NCBI RefSeq assembly: GCF_017742215.1 | Contig: NZ_JAGHKP010000002.1 | Coordinates: 840,737-904,736, forward strand | Direction of reading: 5' to 3' | DNA length: 64,000 nucleotides | Origin: Chitinophaga chungangae | GTDB lineage: Bacteria; Bacteroidota; Bacteroidia; Chitinophagales; Chitinophagaceae | Shown here: positions 44,308-53,619 of the stretch, in pieces | Layout: each line of letters starts with the position of its first letter | Numbering within the stretch: position 1 is the first letter of the stretch | Made by a program: the position numbers and the translations under genes | The notes under the pieces: generated by a model | Database searches by the model: none | Seen by the model: only the letters and a program-made list of their open reading frames with translations | What the model was told of the DNA's origin: nothing

Positions 44308-45384
44308 TTATTCCCCCGTTTTTTTCATCTGTTTTTCCTTGGCGTGCGCGGTTTTCACCACTTTTACCTCGCGTTTTTTCACGAGATATTCGTTGGAGTA
44401 GATCTTTAACAGCACGATAAAAAGCGATATAAGCAGCGGCCCGAAGATCAGGCCGATAAAGCCGAAGAGGCTGATACCGATGATGACGCCGAAAATGGTG
44501 ATCAGCGGGTGAACGTCGCCGATCCTGCGGGCCAGCATCATCCTGAAGATATTGTCGCTGGAGCCTACTACGCCGAACCCGTACGCGAGTACGGCAATAC
44601 CCTGCCACGTTTGCCCGCCTGAAAGCATGTAAATACCCATCGGAACATATACGGCCGCCGCGCCGATAATAGGCAGCATGGCGCAGAAGCAGGTGACAAC
44701 GAACCAGAACACCGGTTCGGGCACGCCGAAAATGAGGTACCCGACAAGCGAGATCACCCCCTGGATAAGAGCTATCAGCGGAATACCAATGGCGTTGCTG
44801 CGCACCATGTTCTGCATTTCATGGCCCAGCAGTTCCACGTTCTCGTCTTTCAGCGGAATGTATTCATACAGCGCTTCTTCCATTTCCCTGGCATTCACCA
44901 GCATAAAATACAGGATGAAATACATGATGGCCACGGCGGTGAGCGTGTTGAATGTGGCGCCTACAAAGCCCGGCAGCACATTGGTGATATATTCCTGGAT
45001 TTTTTGCAGCCGCGCATCGCTCATCAGATCGAGGCCGGCGCTTTGTTTCAGCTGCTCATTGATCTTTTCGATCCCCGCGATCAGTTCGCCCGAATGTTTG
45101 ATGGCGTAAGCCACTTTGGCAGTAAGCATGTTCACCAGCATGCCGATGGGCAGCAGAATGATAAGAAAGGAAAGTATCATGATCGTGGCGGCAGCCCAGT
45201 TCTTTCTCCATTTGCGCACCTCCACGAGGCGGAACATGTATTTGCGGGAGAGCACGTAGAACGTAACGGCACCCAGGAAGCCCGGCAGGAAAGCATACAG
45301 CTCCTTGAAAAGGATGATGCCGATAAAGGCGATGATAAGCAGGAAAACAATCTGTTTCAGGCGTTCGTTGTCGAGATAGCTCAT
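44308..45384 (-). CDS. AI-2E family transporter (PerM-like permease)
   Basis: A 358-residue membrane protein with about seven to eight helices and a central soluble region (about 110-190). VTFYVLSRKYMFRLVEVRKW lies near the N-terminus, and FGVVGSSDNIFRMMLARRIG and the closing GPLLISLFIVLLKIYSNEYL are family features. These proteins export small molecules or ions; AI-2 export was shown for few members, so the substrate is open. Confidence 0.85.
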   Translation of the reverse strand: MSYLDNERLKQIVFLLIIAFIGIILFKELYAFLPGFLGAVTFYVLSRKYMFRLVEVRKWRKNWAAATIMILSFLIILLPIGMLVNMLTAKVAYAIKHSGELIAGIEKINEQLKQSAGLDLMSDARLQKIQEYITNVLPGFVGATFNTLTAVAIMYFILYFMLVNAREMEEALYEYIPLKDENVELLGHEMQNMVRSNAIGIPLIALIQGVISLVGYLIFGVPEPVFWFVVTCFCAMLPIIGAAAVYVPMGIYMLSGGQTWQGIAVLAYGFGVVGSSDNIFRMMLARRIGDVHPLITIFGVIIGISLFGFIGLIFGPLLISLFIVLLKIYSNEYLVKKREVKVVKTAHAKEKQMKKTGE

Positions 45385-45598
45385 AGTTCGGTTGCTGGGT
45401 GTTATATAATTTACGGCATTTTAACCGGATCACAAAGTTTGCCAGATTTGGCAAAATGGCGCTGAAATGCTGTTTTTATGGTTATTCCATGACGCCGAAC
45501 AATTATGGAACAAAGTTTGTAACCATTAGTGTGGAGTTGAATGGGCACCCCGTACTCCTTAAAAACCCAAATCTTTCACTTTATAAAAACTCTTGATT

Positions 45599-45793
45599 AT
45601 GAGCAGAAGTTCAAAAGCAGTGGTATCTTTTATCGTAGGAGCCGCTGTAGGCGTAGCTGTTGGATATTTCCTCAATTCCGACAAAAAAGAAGAGCTGGTA
45701 GGCAAGCTCCGTTACCAGACAGACAAACTGAAGGATAAATTCCGTGCAAAAAAGCAACAATTTGAAGATGCTATGGAAAATGAATTAACTTGA
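45599..45793 (+). CDS. YtxH-domain small membrane protein
   Basis: A 64-residue protein: one N-terminal membrane helix rich in Gly/Ala/Val (SFIVGAAVGVAVGYFL) and a charged helical tail (KLRYQTDKLKDKFRAKKQQF). This is the YtxH/gas-vesicle-like pattern tied to general stress. Start is ATG 45599, two codons after a TTG. First gene of a three-gene envelope cluster. Confidence 0.82.
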   Translation: MSRSSKAVVSFIVGAAVGVAVGYFLNSDKKEELVGKLRYQTDKLKDKFRAKKQQFEDAMENELT

Positions 45794-45822
45794 TCCCGTT
45801 TCGGCATCCAAAAACCTTATGC

Positions 45823-46239
45823 ATGGAAGATAACTTTTCCAATTATTTTACGGAAACAGGCAAGGTAGCCAGGGAATACTTGGAAACCCGGCTGGACCTT
45901 ATCAAACTGCAGGCAGCGGGAAAGCTGTCGAAAGCGTTGGGCTTGTTCTTTTCGCTGATCATGGCTTTCCTGCTGTTCTTTTTCGTGGTCGTGTTCCTGG
46001 GCATGGTGCTCGGGTTCTGGATCGGGGAACGAACCGGCAGTATGACGATAGGGTTTTCCTGCGCGGCAGGCTTTTTTATCCTGTTGTTGCTTTTAATGAT
46101 CTTTTTCCGCAAAAGCCTTATCCAGCGCCCGCTCGCTAATATGCTGGCGGCCGAACTGGTAGAGGAGATCGAGGAAATGGACGACAAACGCGAAGAGCGC
46201 AGGGAAGAAAAAAGAAAAGAGAAAATCATCAATGATTAA
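45823..46239 (+). CDS. DUF1469/phage holin superfamily III membrane protein
   Basis: A 138-residue protein with an amphipathic start (YFTETGKVAREYLETRLDLI), two membrane helices (about 40-62 and 75-95), and a long acidic/basic tail. This is the Phage_holin_3_6 (DUF1469) pattern common in Bacteroidota stress clusters, not a true phage holin. Starts 29 bases after the YtxH gene. A TTG at 45790 is in frame but unlikely. Confidence 0.78.
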   Translation: MEDNFSNYFTETGKVAREYLETRLDLIKLQAAGKLSKALGLFFSLIMAFLLFFFVVVFLGMVLGFWIGERTGSMTIGFSCAAGFFILLLLLMIFFRKSLIQRPLANMLAAELVEEIEEMDDKREERREEKRKEKIIND

Positions 46240-46256
46240 ACTTTACCCTCCTTCAC

Positions 46257-46625
46257 ATGGCGAAAGTTAAAGTAAAAGACCTTGCGATGCTCGAACAGGA
46301 AATCGAGCGGCTGAAACACAGAAGCCGCCGCCTGGAAGAGCAGCTGGGCAACCGCATCGATCATCTGAAAGGAAATTATAAAAAGATGGCGGTCAATTCC
46401 GTAGTGCCCGGCATTGCCAACAGCGGCGCCATGGGCTTTCTCGGCGGAATGGCCAAAACCCTCTGGCAGAGCGGCTCCGCAAAGTCCATGCTCACCAAGG
46501 CCGCGCTTACCGCGCTGGAATTTATCGCCGTTCGTTTCGGCATTAAACTCTTCAATAATATCCGGTCAAAACGGCACCGCCGGAAAGCGGAAGCCCGCGC
46601 CAAAAGCGCCGGAGGAGAGGAATAA
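46257..46625 (+). CDS. Small hypothetical envelope-cluster protein
   Basis: A 122-residue protein with a coiled-coil-like N-terminus (MLEQEIERLKHRSRRLEEQL) and a hydrophobic Gly/Ala-rich middle (residues 55-95), ending in a basic tail. No family recognised. 17 bases after the DUF1469 gene, so probably co-transcribed with it and the YtxH gene; convergent with the radical SAM gene, two bases apart. Confidence 0.72.
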   Translation: MAKVKVKDLAMLEQEIERLKHRSRRLEEQLGNRIDHLKGNYKKMAVNSVVPGIANSGAMGFLGGMAKTLWQSGSAKSMLTKAALTALEFIAVRFGIKLFNNIRSKRHRRKAEARAKSAGGEE

Positions 46626-46627
46626 CA

Positions 46628-47653
46628 TCAGCCCCACACTTTCGTACCCTCACTACAGTTAGCGCAAATGTCGATATGCTTGCGGCCTTTGATGATCTGC
46701 GAACGGAAACGTACGTAATTATCGTTGTGCCAGAGCGTTTTGAAATTGGAGCTTTTCAGGTCGCCCAGGCGATGCGTGGCGTCTTTATCAAAACAGCAGG
46801 GAACCACCAGGCCGTCCCAGGTGATCACCGGCGAATGCCACAGGCGCCAGCAGTGATCGCTGAGTTTGTTTTTAATGGAATACGTGCCGTCTTCGTTCCG
46901 GTGATAGCGGGAATACTTGTCTATGGTGGGTATCAGGCGGTTGCCTTCTTCATAGTCATATACCTGGGCGGTTTTGAACCGCACTTCATCCACGCCGATC
47001 TCCGCCGCCAGCTTCTTGATGTCCTCGATCTGGTGTTCGTTCGGTTTCACTACCAGGAACTGGAAGAACACGAACGGTTTTTTCGAATTAAGCTCCTTTT
47101 TCCATTTCACGATATTTTTCGCCCCGGCGATCACTTTGTCAAGATGCCCGCCCACACGATATTGCGTGTACACGTCCTGCGTGGTGCCGTCTATGGAAAT
47201 GATCAGCCTGTCCAGCCCGCTTTCCACCGTTTTTCGTGCATTCGCATCCGTTAGGTAATGCGCGTTGGTGGAAGTGGCGGTGTAAATGCCTTTGGAAGAC
47301 GCATATTTCACCATATCGAGAAAAGCGGTGTTGAGGTACGGCTCGCCCTGGAAATAAAAGATGAGGTACAGCAGCTCTTTATGCAGCTCGTCGATGGTTT
47401 GGCGGAAAAACTGGTTGTCCAGCATCCCCGTTGGCCGCGTAAACGCCCGGAGGCCGCTGGGGCATTCGGGGCAGCGCAGGTTGCAGGACGTGGTAGGCTC
47501 GAAAGAAATGGAAATAGGCAACCCCCACTGTACGGGCTTTTTTCTCCATTTGCTCCAATAATAGCTTCCCAGCACCTTTCCGGCGTTCCAGCCGCGGCGC
47601 AGCGTAAATTTGGAAAGGAAGTTCAAAGCGTCGTTCAGGTTCGGTTTCGGCAT
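46628..47653 (-). CDS. Radical SAM protein with SPASM-type C-terminus
   Basis: A 341-residue enzyme. The SAM cluster motif CNLRCPEC (CxxxCxxC) stands near residue 57. YFQGEPYLNTAF and LIISIDGTTQDVYTQYRVGG are typical of the TIM-barrel half. The C-terminal cysteines (HCWRLWHSPVITWDGLVVPC, CFDK, then DICANC) match SPASM auxiliary-cluster sites. Peptide or small-molecule modification is usual, but no precursor peptide gene was found beside it. Confidence 0.87.
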   Translation of the reverse strand: MPKPNLNDALNFLSKFTLRRGWNAGKVLGSYYWSKWRKKPVQWGLPISISFEPTTSCNLRCPECPSGLRAFTRPTGMLDNQFFRQTIDELHKELLYLIFYFQGEPYLNTAFLDMVKYASSKGIYTATSTNAHYLTDANARKTVESGLDRLIISIDGTTQDVYTQYRVGGHLDKVIAGAKNIVKWKKELNSKKPFVFFQFLVVKPNEHQIEDIKKLAAEIGVDEVRFKTAQVYDYEEGNRLIPTIDKYSRYHRNEDGTYSIKNKLSDHCWRLWHSPVITWDGLVVPCCFDKDATHRLGDLKSSNFKTLWHNDNYVRFRSQIIKGRKHIDICANCSEGTKVWG

Positions 47654-47743
47654 AATTCGGGCCTCTTTAGGACCATAAATTTACAAAATTGCCCTATACT
47701 TGCGATTGATTTCTAAGGAGAACAGAAAAGCTTAACAACCACT

Positions 47744-48505
47744 GTGGCAAAAAGAAGACGCGTACGTCCCGTTATCATCCTCGTTTTTGTACTGGTATTG
47801 GCCGGAGTTGCCGGTGCATGGTGGTTCCTGCGCAATAAAACGCCGATGCAGTTCGTGCGTTACGAAGAGTTTGGGATAGACATGCCCGTTAATTATTCCA
47901 TTCACGGCATCGACATATCAAAATTCCAGGGCAGCGTGAACTGGATGGCCGTGCGGCAAATGCAGGTGGAAGAGATCAGGATCAGTTTCGCTTTTATCAA
48001 AGCGACCGAAGGCATTACCCGGCAAGACGCTACTTTCAAACGAAACTGGGAAAAAGCCAAAACCGCCGGCATCATCCGCGGCGCGTATCATTTTTTTTAT
48101 TCCACCCGCGACCCGCTCAAACAGGCGATCAATTTTAAGAACGTGGTGCAACTGGAATCCGGCGATCTGCCGCCGGTGCTGGACATAGAAGTGCACAACA
48201 ACCAGCCTCCGGCCGTGATCCGCAGCACCGCCCGCATCTGGCTTGAGGAAATGGAAAAAGCGTACGGCGTGAAACCCATCATCTACACCAATATTCATTT
48301 CTACGAAACGTATCTCGGGAAGGAATTTGACGAATACCCGCTCTGGGTGGCGCATTATTACCAGAAAGACAAGCCCCGCAGCGCCCGCAACTGGGTGTTC
48401 TGGCAGCACAGCGATATCGGCCGGGTGAACGGCATCCGCACTACGGTCGATTTTAACGTATTCCGCGGCGATAGTTCGGACCTGGTAAACCTTTGTATTC
48501 CGTAA
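47744..48505 (+). CDS. GH25-family lysozyme, membrane-anchored
   Basis: A 253-residue N-acetylmuramidase type. An N-terminal anchor helix (residues 9-28) is followed by the catalytic domain: HGIDISKFQGSVNW, FAFIKATEGITRQD, GAYHFFYSTRDPLKQA and LPPVLDIEVHNNQ, whose D-x-E are the expected acid residues. The start is GTG 47744. It cleaves peptidoglycan in the periplasm. The next gene is 9 bases on. Confidence 0.92.
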   Translation: MAKRRRVRPVIILVFVLVLAGVAGAWWFLRNKTPMQFVRYEEFGIDMPVNYSIHGIDISKFQGSVNWMAVRQMQVEEIRISFAFIKATEGITRQDATFKRNWEKAKTAGIIRGAYHFFYSTRDPLKQAINFKNVVQLESGDLPPVLDIEVHNNQPPAVIRSTARIWLEEMEKAYGVKPIIYTNIHFYETYLGKEFDEYPLWVAHYYQKDKPRSARNWVFWQHSDIGRVNGIRTTVDFNVFRGDSSDLVNLCIP

Positions 48506-48514
48506 CTTTAAAGT

Positions 48515-48781
48515 ATGGACGAACAGAAAGACCAGGAGGAGAATAAAGATCAGTTCGACTGGCAGCTGATGATGTTTTTCGTGAAGATCATCCGCACGGT
48601 GTTCATCGGCCTGTTCTGGATGCTGATCAATATGTTTTTGGGCCTTTACCTGGGGTTTGCCGTGCCGGAAGAATCCACGCCGCTGCGGATGGGGCTGTTT
48701 TACGGCTGGTTCGTGCTGAGCCTGGCTGGTTATATTTATTTTATGTGGCGGCTTTGGCGGAAGAAAATGCCCCCGCCATGA
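48515..48781 (+). CDS. Small two-helix membrane protein
   Basis: An 88-residue protein with an acidic, Gln-rich N-terminus (MDEQKDQEENKDQFDW) and two membrane helices (about 20-47 and 58-80), ending in a basic, Pro-rich tail. No family recognised. It follows the lysozyme gene by 9 bases and is probably co-expressed. Confidence 0.72.
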   Translation: MDEQKDQEENKDQFDWQLMMFFVKIIRTVFIGLFWMLINMFLGLYLGFAVPEESTPLRMGLFYGWFVLSLAGYIYFMWRLWRKKMPPP

Positions 48782-48794
48782 GCCGGTTTAATTT

Positions 48795-49334
48795 TTATTT
48801 TGAAGTTCCGAACACCTGCGTCCACAGGCTACCCGCGCGGCCAACGCCCATCTCCCTGAAATTCGGGCTCATGATGTTTTTGCAATGTCCTTCGCTGCCC
48901 AGCCATCCGTTGATCACGGTTTCTTCTTTCGAAGGCCCGCTGGCGATGTTTTCGCCCATCCAGGTGTAATTGAAGCCGGTGGCGGTTACGCGGGATTGCG
49001 GCGTGGAGCCGGAAGGGCTGGTATGATCGAAGTATTTTTTATCCCGCATGTCGTTGCTATGTTTGGCTGCGGCCAGTTCCAGCAGCACATTCCATTTCAC
49101 GGGCTCCACGGGGGGCATCCAGGTGCCTTTGCAGTTGCAGCCTTTGGCGCGCACGTTGTTTACGAGCTGCAGTAAAAGATCTTTATCCACGTTGTTTTCC
49201 ACTACATCCACCGTGCCGGGGCCGGTTTCTTCTTCTTCCTGGCGGGGCTGCACGAGGGGTTCTTTCCCGCAGGAAGCCAGGAACAGGCTGATAACAACGA
49301 TCAAGGGTACAAAACGAACAAGTTTCAGTGACAT
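48795..49334 (-). CDS. CAP/SCP-domain lipoprotein (copy 1)
   Basis: A 179-residue lipoprotein (LFLASCGKE, Cys22). The CAP domain spans about 48-178: VKWNVLLELAAAKHSNDMRD, the His/Asp turn KKYFDHTSP, YTWMGENIASG and GHCKNIMSPNFREMGVGRAG. Just before it lies NNVRAKGCNCKG with a close Cys pair. Function of bacterial CAP proteins is unknown; the groove His/Glu set is present. It is related to the next gene upstream. Confidence 0.87.
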   Translation of the reverse strand: MSLKLVRFVPLIVVISLFLASCGKEPLVQPRQEEEETGPGTVDVVENNVDKDLLLQLVNNVRAKGCNCKGTWMPPVEPVKWNVLLELAAAKHSNDMRDKKYFDHTSPSGSTPQSRVTATGFNYTWMGENIASGPSKEETVINGWLGSEGHCKNIMSPNFREMGVGRAGSLWTQVFGTSK

Positions 49335-49569
49335 TATTTCCCAGTTATTGTAAACGAATAGGTACTGGGTTTTTTATAGGAAGGAGGTTAAAGCACGTTG
49401 GCTTTTTCAGAGGAGTAGGGTTAAATATTATTCCGGATCAAAGGTAAACCGAACCCGGAATAAACAAGCATGAGGCTTGCAAAAAATATGTTAACGAAAA
49501 TAACAAATTAAAGATCAATATAGTGTGATCTTTTTTTCATATGGTCAACTGCGGAAATAATGCAGGCGT

Positions 49570-50124
49570 TTATTTGCCCGGCTTCGGGCTGGCCATTTCC
49601 TGGCTCCAGAAGTTGCCGACCTTTGCCACGCCCATGTCTGTAAAGCGGCTGCTCATCATCACCTTGCAGTGCGTCACGCTTTTGTACCAGCCTTCCACTA
49701 CGGTTTTTTCGGTAAGTTTTCCCAAGGCGATATTCTCGCCCCAGGCCTGCCAGAAGTAACCCATGCGGCTGATGCGTTTGCCGGCGTTGTTGCCCTGGAG
49801 GTCGTTGTGGGAGAAGTAACTGTTTTTGTCCATATCCTGGCTGTGCAGGTAAGCGGCGCGTTCGAGGGCCTTGTTCCAGCGGATGGGCGGCGCGGGCGCC
49901 ATGAAAGTGTCTCCGCACTGGCAGCCTTTTGCCCGCACATCGTTTACGAGAGACAGCAGCAGCGCTTCATTGACGGGATTGTTCATTACAAACGTCGTGT
50001 CTCCAATGGGCTCGGGCGGCGGCGGGGTATACAGCGTGAGGGGTTCCTTACTGCAGGCTGCGCACGCGAGTAGCCCTACGCATACGGCGATCCTGATCGC
50101 AGGACGGGCGAATCGTACAATCAT
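49570..50124 (-). CDS. CAP/SCP-domain lipoprotein (copy 2)
   Basis: A 184-residue lipoprotein (LLACAACSKE, Cys24). CAP features include RWNKALERAAYLHSQDMDKN, YFSHND, FWQAWGENIALG and VTHCKVMMSSRFTDMGVAKV. LLSLVNDVRAKGCQCGD matches the Cys-pair region of the neighbouring copy, so the two are tandem paralogues. 235 AT-rich bases separate them, so each may have its own promoter. Confidence 0.87.
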   Translation of the reverse strand: MIVRFARPAIRIAVCVGLLACAACSKEPLTLYTPPPPEPIGDTTFVMNNPVNEALLLSLVNDVRAKGCQCGDTFMAPAPPIRWNKALERAAYLHSQDMDKNSYFSHNDLQGNNAGKRISRMGYFWQAWGENIALGKLTEKTVVEGWYKSVTHCKVMMSSRFTDMGVAKVGNFWSQEMASPKPGK

Positions 50125-50728
50125 TGTTATTAAATGATTAAAGAGTGAACAATAAAGCTGGCTTTCGGAAGGCTACGGGAAAAATATTACAGGTTGGGGT
50201 CAGGATGATCAAATGAGTGGCTGATCATAAGTATGGAGAGTGCAAAGGTATTTATCAATCCCGGATTTTACGCCTTCCGGGGTGTAAAATTCCTGTTAAC
50301 GTAATGATCGTTAACCGATTGTAAATGATCTCACAGCGCCCGGGATCCAGGATCGATATGGCCGGCATAGGAAAATTCAACAGCCCGGGTGAACGTACTT
50401 TTGATGCCACAGCAAATATATAATTTTTCTATATAATGTAAAAATTTATATGTCATAGGAAAGTAGCAAAATTCCACATGGAATCTACGGTTCTTCCAAA
50501 CAATGGTCGTATTTTTATTCGCTGTTATATTAATTCCAATAAATATTAATGAATCCCAACGTTAACGTCCTTTCCTTTCCGAAAAAGCTAACTTCATTGT
50601 TGTTAATGGTTGCTTCGCATCGCCAGCCGGTCGTTTTACTTCCCGGCATAAAACCTTTTGCGCGCCCCGGCGTCTTAACAAATACCCTGGCGCTTACGCG
50701 CCGAAACGGTCATACATAACCCTGCCGG
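50125..50728. other. Intergenic region, no gene seen
   Basis: 604 bases. No frame with protein character. A strongly AT-rich stretch (50410-50460) and a 14-bp near-palindrome, ATTCCA-CA-TGGAAT at 50471-50484, are the only notable points. It should hold the promoters of the divergent CAP lipoprotein and DUF4241 genes. No tRNA or hairpin RNA was recognised. Confidence 0.5.
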
Positions 50729-51415
50729 ATGAAATTCTTTAACAAGATATGGGGCCGGCGCCTGCGGAAAGCGCAGCCCGCCGTGAACCGTGATTTCTGC
50801 CGGTTCTTTAAAACGGACGAAGCTTGCGGCATGCAGCTGGAAAAACGTTTTATCGGCAAGCTGCACCTGCCGGGCGGCTTTATCGTTGCCTGCGATCCTT
50901 TGCTGGGGCTGCACAACACGCTTCCGTTCTCGCGGAAAGTGCCGCCGGGCGAATACCCGGTTACCATGCTGCTCGCCCGTTCGGGTTTCCGGCGGCGGAA
51001 CGCTTTGCTGCTGCTGAAGTTCAAAGACCAGCAGCCATCGAAGTTCGAGCACGCAGCCCTACCCGGCCAAACCGGCCGCTTCACCCGCCGCCACGGCTTT
51101 CCCGGCTTCACGGCAGACGCAGGCATCGGCTGCATCTGCGACGCGCATACGCAGAAACACTATAACAAGCACCTGGAGCGTTTTTTTAAAGATCACCCGG
51201 AAGGAAATATTTATGATTCGCTTTTCCATAATACGTTCTCGCGGAAAATGCGCGCCGAAGAGCAACTCTGTTACAATTTTTACCTGCCTGCTCAACCGCA
51301 TCTGAACGTGATCATGTTCCATACCGGGTACGGCGACGGCATTTATCCTGCCTATTGGGGCGTTGCCGAAGACGGTACGGTGTGCAGCCTGGTGATCGAT
51401 TTCATCGTTTTATAA
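50729..51415 (+). CDS. DUF4241-family protein
   Basis: A 228-residue soluble protein. The C-terminal HTGYGDGIYPAYWGVAEDGT and VCSLVIDFIVL are the DUF4241 signature. The N-terminal part (LHLPGGFIVACDPLLG, then VPPGEYPVTMLLARSG) also fits. Function unknown. The stop is four bases before the YiiX-like gene, so they are co-transcribed. Confidence 0.8.
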   Translation: MKFFNKIWGRRLRKAQPAVNRDFCRFFKTDEACGMQLEKRFIGKLHLPGGFIVACDPLLGLHNTLPFSRKVPPGEYPVTMLLARSGFRRRNALLLLKFKDQQPSKFEHAALPGQTGRFTRRHGFPGFTADAGIGCICDAHTQKHYNKHLERFFKDHPEGNIYDSLFHNTFSRKMRAEEQLCYNFYLPAQPHLNVIMFHTGYGDGIYPAYWGVAEDGTVCSLVIDFIVL

Positions 51416-51419
51416 AATC

Positions 51420-52034
51420 ATGCATATGCCCGCTGTAAAAAATTTCCTTTTCCTCGCCGCCTGTTTGTTCAGCGCTACCGTTTTTGCGCAAACCCAACAG
51501 CTGAAGGAAGGCGACATCATTTTCCAAAGCAATATTTCCCCGCAATGCAAGGCCATCGAGCTGGCCACGCATTCCAGATACAGCCACTGCGGCATTCTTT
51601 TTAAACAAGACGGCCGCTGGATGGTGTTTGAAGCCGTACAACCCGTGAGTATAGCCACTTTTGAAGAGTGGACGATGCGCAACAACAAACATTACGCGGT
51701 GAAACGCCTTAAAACGGATTCGGTCATCACGCCGGAAGTGATCTCGAAAATGAAGGAAGACGGCAAACAATTTCTCGGCAAAGATTACGACAGCTACTTC
51801 GAATGGTCTGACGACAGGATCTATTGCTCCGAACTGGTGTGGAAGATTTACCGTTCTACTACGGGAATTGAACTGGGCAGCCCAAAACCGATGCGCGAAT
51901 ACGACCTCTCTCATCCGCTCGTAAAATCTACTATGAAAGAACGTTACGGCAACAACATTCCGCTGGACGAAAAAATGGTATCACCGGGCGTTATTTACGA
52001 AAGTCCGCTACTGGTAACGATTGTAGAGCAATAA
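51420..52034 (+). CDS. YiiX/YebB-type NlpC/P60-like cysteine hydrolase
   Basis: A 204-residue exported protein (signal peptide to about residue 24, ending ATVFAQ). LKEGDIIFQS, the catalytic His region HSRYSHCGILFKQDG and the Cys region IYCSELVWKIYRST follow the permuted papain-fold order of this family. Likely acts on peptide or lipid amide bonds in the envelope. Directly downstream of the DUF4241 gene. The exact start (51420 or 51426) is open. Confidence 0.82.
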   Translation: MHMPAVKNFLFLAACLFSATVFAQTQQLKEGDIIFQSNISPQCKAIELATHSRYSHCGILFKQDGRWMVFEAVQPVSIATFEEWTMRNNKHYAVKRLKTDSVITPEVISKMKEDGKQFLGKDYDSYFEWSDDRIYCSELVWKIYRSTTGIELGSPKPMREYDLSHPLVKSTMKERYGNNIPLDEKMVSPGVIYESPLLVTIVEQ

Positions 52035-52138
52035 TGCGCGATCTGACACAAATTGTTTTTTGCGTTTTGAATTTAATTTCATCATTCATGCATCATCAAC
52101 ACAAATGCATTTTGTTTGTTATCCACTAAAACGATCTT

Positions 52139-52858
52139 ATGAAAAAGCATCACATCCTGGTGTTTGCAAGCGTCTTTGCTGTCGCGGCCTGTCAGAACAG
52201 CCCGAAAAAGGCGGCGGCGGACAGTACAAAAACCGACAGCCTGCTCATGATTCCTTCGAACGAATTCCGGTATTTCGAAGCGAGCCTGCCGGCGGCGTCC
52301 AGCCCGGGGAGATTGATCGGCCTCACGCTGCGGACCAACAGGGATGCGGTAATGACCACCGATTACCTCAACGCCACGCCTGAGATCGTGCAGATCGGCA
52401 ACTGGTCTGTGCCGGAAGACAGTCAATACCTGGTCACCCTGGTAACAGTAGGCAGCGGCAATCCGGTTAAAGACACGCTTGTTTTTCGTTGGGAAAAGGA
52501 AAGCCTCCGCTATATCGGCAGCGATTATGGTACAGACGGGCTTACGCTACTGAAGAAGGAAAAACCCGCTCCCGCCAGCAAGGAGCTGATCGTGTGGGTA
52601 AAGGCGGAAGACGAATGCGACCGCGGCCCGGGTTTCGGCAAAACAAAATGTTACGAGGTGCAGTACGGCGACAAACTCATGGCTTCAACCAGCGACGCCT
52701 GGGACAAACTGATGGAACCGATCGAAGGGTTCACGTTTGAAAAAGGGCACCTGTACAAACTCAAAGTCAACCGCATCCCCCGCGACCCTAAGATCCAGGA
52801 TGTGGGCGCGTATGAATACAAGCTGATCGAAGTGATGTCGAAAGAAAAAACGAGGTGA
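52139..52858 (+). CDS. Lipoprotein with C-terminal DUF4377-like domain
   Basis: A 239-residue lipoprotein (FAVAACQN, Cys18). An NlpE-like beta region (about 45-140; GLTLRTNRDAVMTTDYLN) is followed by a C-terminal part with ECDRGPGFGKTKCYEVQYGD, DKLMEPIEGFTFEKGHLYKL, which matches DUF4377. Probably an envelope-stress or binding protein; function unknown. Stop lies three bases from the convergent PfpI gene. Confidence 0.75.
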   Translation: MKKHHILVFASVFAVAACQNSPKKAAADSTKTDSLLMIPSNEFRYFEASLPAASSPGRLIGLTLRTNRDAVMTTDYLNATPEIVQIGNWSVPEDSQYLVTLVTVGSGNPVKDTLVFRWEKESLRYIGSDYGTDGLTLLKKEKPAPASKELIVWVKAEDECDRGPGFGKTKCYEVQYGDKLMASTSDAWDKLMEPIEGFTFEKGHLYKLKVNRIPRDPKIQDVGAYEYKLIEVMSKEKTR

Positions 52859-52860
52859 CC

Positions 52861-53454
52861 CTATTCATGCCACAGGTTTTGAAACTCGGGCTTGTGGAAA
52901 AAACCGAACCAGAAAGCGAACTGCTCGTTCTTCAGCAATTCCAGTTTCGACACGATGGCGTGCGCGAAGGCCGTGCCCGCCGTGCCATTGGCGGTAATCA
53001 CCTGTCCGGCGGTTACGGCGGGTTTCTGCATGTAATTTTTCTCTCCTTTATATCCCGGAACGGCTGCTTTCAGCAGGCCGAGGTCGTTGCTGGTGTGGGG
53101 GATATCGTCCAGCAGGCCTTCGCTGGCCAGGTAGAGGGTGGCATCGCAGATGGCGGCCAGCAGTTTGCCTTTCCCCAGAATGTCCAGGATAAAAGGGCCG
53201 ATCTCCCGGTTTTTGCCTTCGCCCCAGGCCGCGCCGCCGGGCAGGATAACGATATCGGCCAGTCCGGCGTCCAGCTCCTCCAGCGAAAGCTGCGGAATTA
53301 CCCGGAGGTTGGCCGCAGACACGACTGCATTGCCGTCGATCGAAAAGGGACGTACCTCGTATTCGGAGAATTGTTGCAGCGAAGCCGCCGCCAGGGCGGG
53401 TTCCCAGTCGGAATAACCGTTGAAGACGAAAAGATAACAAACTTTGTTTTTCAT
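52861..53454 (-). CDS. DJ-1/PfpI family protein
   Basis: A 197-residue protein from ATG 53454. VCYLFVFNGYSDWEPALAAA and ADIVILPGGAAWGE are family blocks; the nucleophile is in LLAAICDATLYLA (Cys in ICDA). It resembles glutamine-amidotransferase-like YdeA/YoaZ members; hydrolase, glyoxalase and chaperone roles are all known in this family. The 10 codons upstream (His-rich) are not credible. Confidence 0.83.
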   Translation of the reverse strand: MKNKVCYLFVFNGYSDWEPALAAASLQQFSEYEVRPFSIDGNAVVSAANLRVIPQLSLEELDAGLADIVILPGGAAWGEGKNREIGPFILDILGKGKLLAAICDATLYLASEGLLDDIPHTSNDLGLLKAAVPGYKGEKNYMQKPAVTAGQVITANGTAGTAFAHAIVSKLELLKNEQFAFWFGFFHKPEFQNLWHE

Positions 53455-53619
53455 GACCTTCAGGATTAAATGGTGATGATACAAAGATCGTGCGGGGGCG
53501 CGACAGCCGTGTGTCAGCAGGGAAACGGGAGCGGGGAAATTTTAAATTTGACGAAACTCATTGTCTATTTCGGCATAATGCGCTAACTTGCCCTCTGAAA
53601 TATCTTAAAACTGTATATC

